Shown: positions 59,481 to 64,000 of the stretch, in pieces
Numbering within the stretch: position 1 is the stretch's first letter
Layout of the letters: every line of letters begins with the position of its first letter
Source: Burkholderia territorii
GTDB lineage: Bacteria > Pseudomonadota > Gammaproteobacteria > Burkholderiales > Burkholderiaceae
Assembly (NCBI RefSeq): GCF_902833055.1
Contig: NZ_CADFEJ010000006.1
Span: 230,757-294,756, forward strand
Direction: 5' to 3'
Length of the DNA stretch: 64,000 nucleotides
The notes under the pieces: generated by a model
The model's input: the letters and a program-made list of their open reading frames with translations, nothing else
What the model was told of the DNA's origin: nothing
The model's database searches: none
Position numbers and translations under genes: made by a program

Positions 59481-60686
59481 ATGACCCGTTCAAGTTCGCA
59501 GAATGCCCCGCGGGGCAAGTCAAATCGCGAAGATTATAGCCCAAGCGATCGGCCCGCCGACGCTGCGTCGGGGGATTCCCCCGATGACGATCTGGCTGCA
59601 GACGCGATGCAGCCGCCTGTCGTGCCGTCCGCGGCGGCCGACGAGGCGCCTCGTGTCGTCGAAGTGCCGCTGTCGCTCGCGGGCGAACGCCTCGACAAGG
59701 CGCTTGCCCAGCTGTTTCCCGAATTCTCCCGCAGCCGCCTGCAGAGCTGGATCGAGGCGCAACGCGTGCTGGTCGACGGCGCGCCGGCGAAGATCCGCCA
59801 GCCGGTGCCGCTCGGCGCGAGAATCGAGCTCGTGCCCGACCTGCTGCCGGAACAGCTGGCGTTCACGCCGGAGCCGGTGCCGCTCGACGTGATCTACGAG
59901 GACGACGCGCTCGTCGTCATCAACAAGCCCGCGGGCCTCGTCGTCCACCCGGCCGCGGGCAACTGGAGCGGCACGATCCTCAACGGCCTGCTGCACCGCT
60001 ACGGCGACGCGGCGGCCGGCCTGCCGCGCGCGGGCATCGTGCACCGGCTCGACAAGGAGACCTCCGGCCTGATGGTGGTCGCGCGCACGCTCGCCGCGCA
60101 GACCGACCTCGTGCGCCAGCTGCAGGCGCGCACGGTGAAGCGCCGCTATTTCGCGCTCGTGTGGGGCACGATGCCCGAAGACGGCACGATCGACGCGCCG
60201 ATCGGCCGCGACCCGCGCGAACGCACACGCATGGCCGTCGTCACGGGTGCGTCGGGCAAGCCCGCGCGCACGCATTTCCGCACGGTTGACACATGCATGT
60301 GGCAACGTCAGCCGGTGTCGGCGATCCAGTGCGATCTCGAGACTGGCCGCACGCACCAGATCCGCGTGCACTGCTCGCATGTCGGGCATCCGCTGCTCGG
60401 CGATCCGGTGTACGGGCGCGCGCGCGGCAAGCGCTCGGTCGCGCCGCTGCCGGGCGGGTTCGCGCGGCAGGCGCTGCACGCGTGGCGGCTCGGCCTCGTG
60501 CATCCAGTCACGGGCAAGACGATGCAGTGGCGTTGTCCGCTGCCGGACGACATGAACGAGCTCGTCGCGGCGCTCGGCTTCGGGCAGGGCGACGAGGAGT
60601 TCGACGACGACGGCGTCTATGACGATGACGATTTCGCCGGCGAATATCAGGATCACGACGACGATTACGACGATGAGGAGGAGTGA
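59481..60686 (+). CDS. rluD: 23S rRNA pseudouridine synthase RluD
   Basis: A 401-residue enzyme. After an acidic, disordered N-terminus (1-60), an S4 domain (about 66-125, [28 protein letters not shown]) leads to the synthase domain with catalytic aspartate in [14 protein letters not shown] (about 197-210) and the Arg/Lys KPAGLVVHP segment. It makes the pseudouridines at 1911, 1915 and 1917 of helix 69. The C-terminal 35 residues are almost wholly Asp/Glu/Tyr, an unusual acidic tail. It is divergent from bamD and followed at once by pgeF, the E. coli order. Confidence 0.96.
   Translation: MTRSSSQNAPRGKSNREDYSPSDRPADAASGDSPDDDLAADAMQPPVVPSAAADEAPRVVEVPLSLAGERLDKALAQLFPEFSRSRLQSWIEAQRVLVDGAPAKIRQPVPLGARIELVPDLLPEQLAFTPEPVPLDVIYEDDALVVINKPAGLVVHPAAGNWSGTILNGLLHRYGDAAAGLPRAGIVHRLDKETSGLMVVARTLAAQTDLVRQLQARTVKRRYFALVWGTMPEDGTIDAPIGRDPRERTRMAVVTGASGKPARTHFRTVDTCMWQRQPVSAIQCDLETGRTHQIRVHCSHVGHPLLGDPVYGRARGKRSVAPLPGGFARQALHAWRLGLVHPVTGKTMQWRCPLPDDMNELVAALGFGQGDEEFDDDGVYDDDDFAGEYQDHDDDYDDEEE
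59534..59539 (-). promoter_or_regulatory. Likely -10 box of bamD
   Basis: A perfect TATAAT on the minus strand, inside the first codons of rluD, would start bamD transcription near 59527 and give a leader of about 88 nt. No good -35 is seen. Confidence 0.45.
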
Positions 60687-60692
60687 GTGCCG

Positions 60693-61532
60693 ATGACGAA
60701 TCTGGCGCCGTTGACGTGGCAGGACTGCGTGCAGCCCGACTGGCAGGTGTCGTCGCGCGTGCGTGCACTGATCACGACGCGCAACGGTGGTGTGAGCGAG
60801 GGCCCGTACGGGCGGTGGCAGGACGGCGCCGCGTTGCCGGGCGGGATGAACCTCGGCCTGCACACCGGTGACGACCCGGCTCATGTCGCCACGAATCGCG
60901 CGCGCTTGCTCGCGCTGGCGGGCCAGTCGCGCGCGGCATGGCTCGAACAGGTTCACGGTGCGCGGATCGTGCGTGCGGACGAGGTGATCGCGGCCGCGCC
61001 GGGGACGGAGGCGCCCGTGCAGGCCGACGCGAGCGTGACGGATCGCGCGGGCGCCGTCTGTGTCGTGATGGTCGCGGACTGCCTGCCGGTACTGTTGTGC
61101 GACGGGCGGGGCCGGGCGGTCGGTGCCGCGCATGCTGGCTGGCGCGGGCTCGCGGCCGGCATCGTCGAGCAGACCGCTGCCCGCGTCGCGGCGCTCGCCG
61201 GTGGCGCGACGGACGAACTGCACGCGTACCTCGGGCCCGCGATTGGCCCGCAGGCGTTCGAAGTCGGCGCGGACGTGCGCGAGGCGTTTCTCGACACGGC
61301 CTCGCAGTCGGAGCATGATGACACGCGGCAAGCGTTCGCCGCGATCGACGGCGCGCCCGGCAAGTACCTCGCCGACCTCTACGCGCTTGCACGCTTGCGC
61401 CTTGCGCGCGCGGGCGTGGCGCACGTGAGCGGCGGGACCGCGTGCACGGTCACCGAACCCGCGCGCTTCTATTCGTACCGGCGCGAGCGCGTGACCGGCC
61501 GCATGGCTGCGGCCATCTGGCTGGCCGATTGA
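60693..61532 (+). CDS. pgeF: PgeF/YfiH family peptidoglycan-editing / purine nucleoside phosphorylase-type protein
   Basis: A 279-residue multicopper-like laccase-fold protein. The metal-site residues are present: His in EQVHGARIV (about 89), Cys in ADCLPVLLCD (about 130) and His in HAGWRGL (about 147). E. coli YfiH (PgeF) removes wrongly added L-serine from UDP-MurNAc to keep peptidoglycan correct; relatives (FAMIN) show purine nucleoside phosphorylase activity. GAGGAGGAG precedes the ATG at 60693; a GTG at 60687 is possible. It lies 6 bp after rluD. Confidence 0.9.
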   Translation: MTNLAPLTWQDCVQPDWQVSSRVRALITTRNGGVSEGPYGRWQDGAALPGGMNLGLHTGDDPAHVATNRARLLALAGQSRAAWLEQVHGARIVRADEVIAAAPGTEAPVQADASVTDRAGAVCVVMVADCLPVLLCDGRGRAVGAAHAGWRGLAAGIVEQTAARVAALAGGATDELHAYLGPAIGPQAFEVGADVREAFLDTASQSEHDDTRQAFAAIDGAPGKYLADLYALARLRLARAGVAHVSGGTACTVTEPARFYSYRRERVTGRMAAAIWLAD

Positions 61533-61539
61533 CGGCAGA

Positions 61540-61559
61540 CCGCGCGCATGCGCGCGCGG
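61540..61559 (+). terminator. Possible terminator of rluD-pgeF
   Basis: CCGCGCGC (61540-61547) pairs with GCGCGCGG (61552-61559) around ATGC and is followed by CCTGGTTTGTT, an imperfect U-rich tail. Confidence 0.45.
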
Positions 61560-61619
61560 CCTGGTTTGTTGCGCTGCGAAATTGGTTATTGCGATTTTGG
61601 CGCGGCAATGCGGCGTTGC

Positions 61620-61769
61620 ATGGACAACCGAATGGATAATCGCGAAGTCAAGTCGGTCAAAATGTTTTATGTCTCGCCGGAAGCCTTGTCCCGCTTGTTG
61701 CGCGCGGATTATCTCCCGGCAGAAATGTTCGATTGTTTGACGCAGTGCTTCACATGGGGAAAACGATAA
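61620..61769 (+). CDS. Doubtful 49-residue open frame upstream of phaC
   Basis: A possible small protein (MDNRMDNREVKSVKMFYVSPEALSRL...). Its third-codon-position GC is about 63%, well below the roughly 90% of neighbouring genes, and no ribosome site precedes it. It also overlaps likely phaC control sequences. I list it only because the region has otherwise no gene; it is probably non-coding. Confidence 0.15.
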   Translation: MDNRMDNREVKSVKMFYVSPEALSRLLRADYLPAEMFDCLTQCFTWGKR

Positions 61770-61901
61770 TGATAAAAATACCGCACTGCGGCAGAATCTG
61801 GAGACGCCTCTCCAGAGCATGACGGCCCGGCTCGCAGCCGGCATGCCGCGCGCGAGCAGGATTTCACGATTGACGCTCACGAATCACCGGTAAGGCAGGT
61901 A

Positions 61902-63776
61902 ATGACAGCATCGAAAAATTCGTCGACGTCCGCTCAGGCGGGCGCTTCCGCGGGCAGCACCGGATTCTCCCAGGCCACTCAGCCGATGCAGCAGATGTTC
62001 GAGGCATGGCTGAACGCCTGGCGCGGTTTCGCCGATCCGGCGCGCGCCGCAACGGCGGCGACCACCGCGAATCCGTTCGCCGCATTCCAGTTCCCCGCAG
62101 CGGTTCCGTTCCAGATGCCGTCGATGCCCGATCTGGGCGCCTTTGGCGGCCTGGCCTCGCCGTTCGCGGGACTGAAGCTGCCGGTGGCCGCGATCCCGCC
62201 GGAACGACTCCAGAAGCTGCAGGCCGACTATGCGCGCGACTGCGTGACGCTGATGCAGCAGGCCGCCGCCGCGAAGCTCGAGCCGCCTGAACTGAAGGAC
62301 CGGCGCTTCAGCGCGGATGCGTGGAAGGCATCGCCCGCTCATGCGTTCGCGGCCGCGTGGTACCTGCTCAACGCGCGCTACCTGCAGGAGCTGGCCGACG
62401 CGCTCGAGACCGATCCGAAGACGCGCGAACGCATTCGATTCTCGGTCCAGCAATGGACGGCCGCCGCCGCGCCGAGCAATTTCCTCGCACTCAATCCCGA
62501 CGCACAGAAATCGATCCTCGAGACGCAGGGCGAAAGCTTGCGGCAGGGCATGATGAACCTGCTCGGCGACATGCAGCGCGGCAAGATTTCGCAGACCGAC
62601 GAATCGCAGTTCGTGGTCGGCAAGAACCTCGGGTGTACCGAAGGCTCGGTCGTCTACGAGAACGACCTGATTCAGCTGATCCAGTACGCGCCGAAGACGG
62701 ACAAGGTGTTCGAGCGGCCGCTGCTGATCGTGCCGCCGTGCATCAACAAGTTCTACATCCTCGACCTGCAGCCCGAGAATTCGCTCGTCGCGCATGCGCT
62801 GTCGAGCGGCCACCAGGTGTTCCTCGTGTCGTGGCGCAACGCCGATGCATCGGTCGCGCACAAGACGTGGGACGACTACATGAACGAAGGGCTGCTCGCG
62901 GCGATCGACGCCGTGCAGCAGATCAGCGGCCGCGAGCAGATCAACACGCTCGGCTTCTGCGTCGGTGGCACGATGCTCGCGACCGCGCTCGCGGTGCTCG
63001 CCGCGCGCGGCGAACATCCGGCCGCATCGATGACGCTGCTGACCGCGATGCTCGACTTCACCGACACCGGCATCCTCGACGTATTCGTCGACGAGGCGCA
63101 CGTGCAGATGCGCGAGCAGACCATCGGCGGCAAGAACGGCGCGGCCCCGGGCCTGATGCGCGGCGTCGAGTTCGCGAACACGTTCTCGTTCCTGCGCCCG
63201 AACGACCTCGTGTGGAACTACGTCGTCGACAACTACCTGAAGGGCCGCACGCCCGCCGCGTTCGACCTGCTGTACTGGAACAGCGACTCGACGAGCCTGC
63301 CGGGCCCGATGTATGCGTGGTACCTGCGCAATACCTATCTCGAGAACAAGCTGCGCGTGCCGGGTGCGCTGACCGTGTGCGGCGAGCCCGTCGACCTGTC
63401 GCGCATCGACGTGCCGACCTTCATCTACGGGTCGCGCGAGGATCACATCGTGCCGTGGCAGACGGCCTACGCGTCGACGTCGATCCTGACGGGCCCGCTG
63501 AAGTTCGTGCTCGGTGCGTCGGGCCACATCGCGGGCGTGATCAATCCGCCGGCGAAGAAGAAGCGCAGCTACTGGGTCAACGACAACGACCTGCCCGAAT
63601 CCGCGGACGACTGGTTTGCCGGCGCGACCGAGCAGCCGGGCAGCTGGTGGACGACCTGGGTCGAGTGGCTCGACCAGTACGGCGGCCGCAATGTGGCGCC
63701 GCCCGCCAAGGCCGGTTCGGCGCAGTTCCCGGTGATCGAGCCGGCGCCGGGCCGCTACGTGTTGCAGCGCGATTGA
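61902..63776 (+). CDS. phaC: Class I polyhydroxyalkanoate synthase
   Basis: A 624-residue protein of the class I type. The low-complexity N-terminus (1-90) precedes the PhaC N domain (about 95-265) and the alpha/beta-hydrolase core. The lipase-like box GFCVGG (about residues 351-356) has the catalytic cysteine in place of serine; the aspartate (GSREDHIVPW, about 512) and histidine (GASGHIAG, about 542) complete the triad. It polymerises (R)-3-hydroxybutyryl-CoA on granule surfaces. AAGGCAGGT precedes the ATG. phaA follows 99 bp later. Confidence 0.97.
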   Translation: MTASKNSSTSAQAGASAGSTGFSQATQPMQQMFEAWLNAWRGFADPARAATAATTANPFAAFQFPAAVPFQMPSMPDLGAFGGLASPFAGLKLPVAAIPPERLQKLQADYARDCVTLMQQAAAAKLEPPELKDRRFSADAWKASPAHAFAAAWYLLNARYLQELADALETDPKTRERIRFSVQQWTAAAAPSNFLALNPDAQKSILETQGESLRQGMMNLLGDMQRGKISQTDESQFVVGKNLGCTEGSVVYENDLIQLIQYAPKTDKVFERPLLIVPPCINKFYILDLQPENSLVAHALSSGHQVFLVSWRNADASVAHKTWDDYMNEGLLAAIDAVQQISGREQINTLGFCVGGTMLATALAVLAARGEHPAASMTLLTAMLDFTDTGILDVFVDEAHVQMREQTIGGKNGAAPGLMRGVEFANTFSFLRPNDLVWNYVVDNYLKGRTPAAFDLLYWNSDSTSLPGPMYAWYLRNTYLENKLRVPGALTVCGEPVDLSRIDVPTFIYGSREDHIVPWQTAYASTSILTGPLKFVLGASGHIAGVINPPAKKKRSYWVNDNDLPESADDWFAGATEQPGSWWTTWVEWLDQYGGRNVAPPAKAGSAQFPVIEPAPGRYVLQRD

Positions 63777-63875
63777 CGAAAGCCGGGCAGCGGCGCACGC
63801 TGTCCGGTGCACCGCAGTTTTTTTAACAGGGCCGGTAGCGATGCGCCGTGTCGTGCGGGCCTGGAGGAAAGGGAA

Positions 63876-64000
63876 ATGACGGACGTAGTGATCGTATCGG
63901 CCGCGCGGACCGCGGTCGGCAAATTCGGCGGCTCGCTCGCGAAGGTCGCGGCACCGGAGCTGGGCGCGACGGTGATTCGCGCGGTGCTGGAGCGTTCGGG
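63876..64000 (+). CDS. phaA: Acetyl-CoA acetyltransferase PhaA, N-terminal part (partial at right edge)
   Basis: Forty-one residues are visible before the window ends: MTDVVIVSAARTAVGKFGGS and on, the standard N-terminus of biosynthetic thiolases. CTGGAGGAAAGGG precedes the ATG. In the PHA pathway it condenses two acetyl-CoA to acetoacetyl-CoA, which PhaB reduces for PhaC. Catalytic residues lie outside the window. The place directly after phaC supports the call. Confidence 0.92.
   Translation, partial: MTDVVIVSAARTAVGKFGGSLAKVAAPELGATVIRAVLERS

Larger units (their letters stand above)
61533..61901. other. pgeF-phaC intergenic region
   Basis: About 370 bp, less GC-rich than its surroundings. 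It contains a possible pgeF terminator (61540-61559), a doubtful small frame at 61620-61769, the inverted repeat CGCAGTGC (61741-61748)...GCACTGCG (61783-61790) around an A-rich stretch, a CTGC-G-GCAG palindrome (61786-61794) and the phaC ribosome site. The phaC promoter should be here but I cannot fix it: a TTGACG (61737-61742) has no correctly spaced -10. Confidence 0.6.

Noticed and set aside
60590..60686. Simple-sequence GA-rich repeat
   Set aside because: It is the coding sequence for the acidic tail of RluD in frame to its stop codon, not a separate repeat element.

Overview
The window is GC-rich core chromosome of a Burkholderia-type betaproteobacterium, most likely the Burkholderia cepacia complex. 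The call rests on overall gene content and order: the surE-pcm-nlpD-rpoS block, the rodZ-ispG-hisS-yfgM-bamB-der-hfq-hflX-hflK-hflC-hisZ-purA block with a 79-residue Hfq and the short hisZ paralogue, a type B L31 gene beside rho/trxA, and a phaC-phaA start. I saw no insertion sequence, prophage, CRISPR array, rRNA or tRNA. One structural RNA, the SRP 4.5S RNA, lies just before dnaX. Genes are tightly packed, and nearly every convergent pair shares a short GC hairpin that can stop transcription from both sides.

Left part (1-20 kb): the 3' end of clpB, a DUF937 protein, a ComEA-like helix-hairpin-helix protein, and a MerR regulator overlapping a carboxymuconolactone-decarboxylase family gene. 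The clearest accessory unit follows, acetoin catabolism. The sigma-54 activator AcoR is divergent from acoX-acoA-acoB-acoC and a dedicated lipoyl synthase. Between them lies a perfect -24/-12 promoter and a cluster of TGAGA(CG) half-sites. Next come a MATE exporter paired with a GT-C glycosyltransferase, rpmE2, an MtfA-type peptidase, a MerR-MFS efflux pair, rho and trxA.

Middle (20-50 kb): ffs, dnaX, ybaB and recR (replication and repair), a class III CoA-transferase, surE-pcm-nlpD-rpoS with a DnaQ-like exonuclease, an EEP-family phosphodiesterase, rlmD, a Bax-inhibitor-1 family membrane protein, then ndk and rlmN. After these comes the long block rodZ, ispG, hisS, yfgM, bamB, der, hfq, hflX, hflK, hflC, a DUF2065 gene, hisZ, purA and a phosphoribosyltransferase. 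This block joins cell shape, isoprenoid, translation, outer-membrane assembly, ribosome, RNA and purine/histidine functions.

Right part (50-64 kb): the potassium transporter kup, the RNA-binding factor tex, an unrecognised exported coiled-coil protein, a DUF465 gene, a DinG/YoaA-type helicase, bamD divergent from rluD, pgeF, and the start of the polyhydroxyalkanoate operon (phaC complete, phaA cut by the window edge).

No wholly new multi-gene system stands out. The most interesting points are the acetoin regulatory region and its atypical enzymes (AcoX with a GGDGT motif, AcoC as a lipoyl-hydrolase fusion), two MerR operators with readable geometry, three genes whose -10 box sits only 6-7 nt before the start codon, several strong hairpins with no assigned job (trxA-rho, der leader, ispG leader), and the exported coiled-coil protein at 55191-55940.
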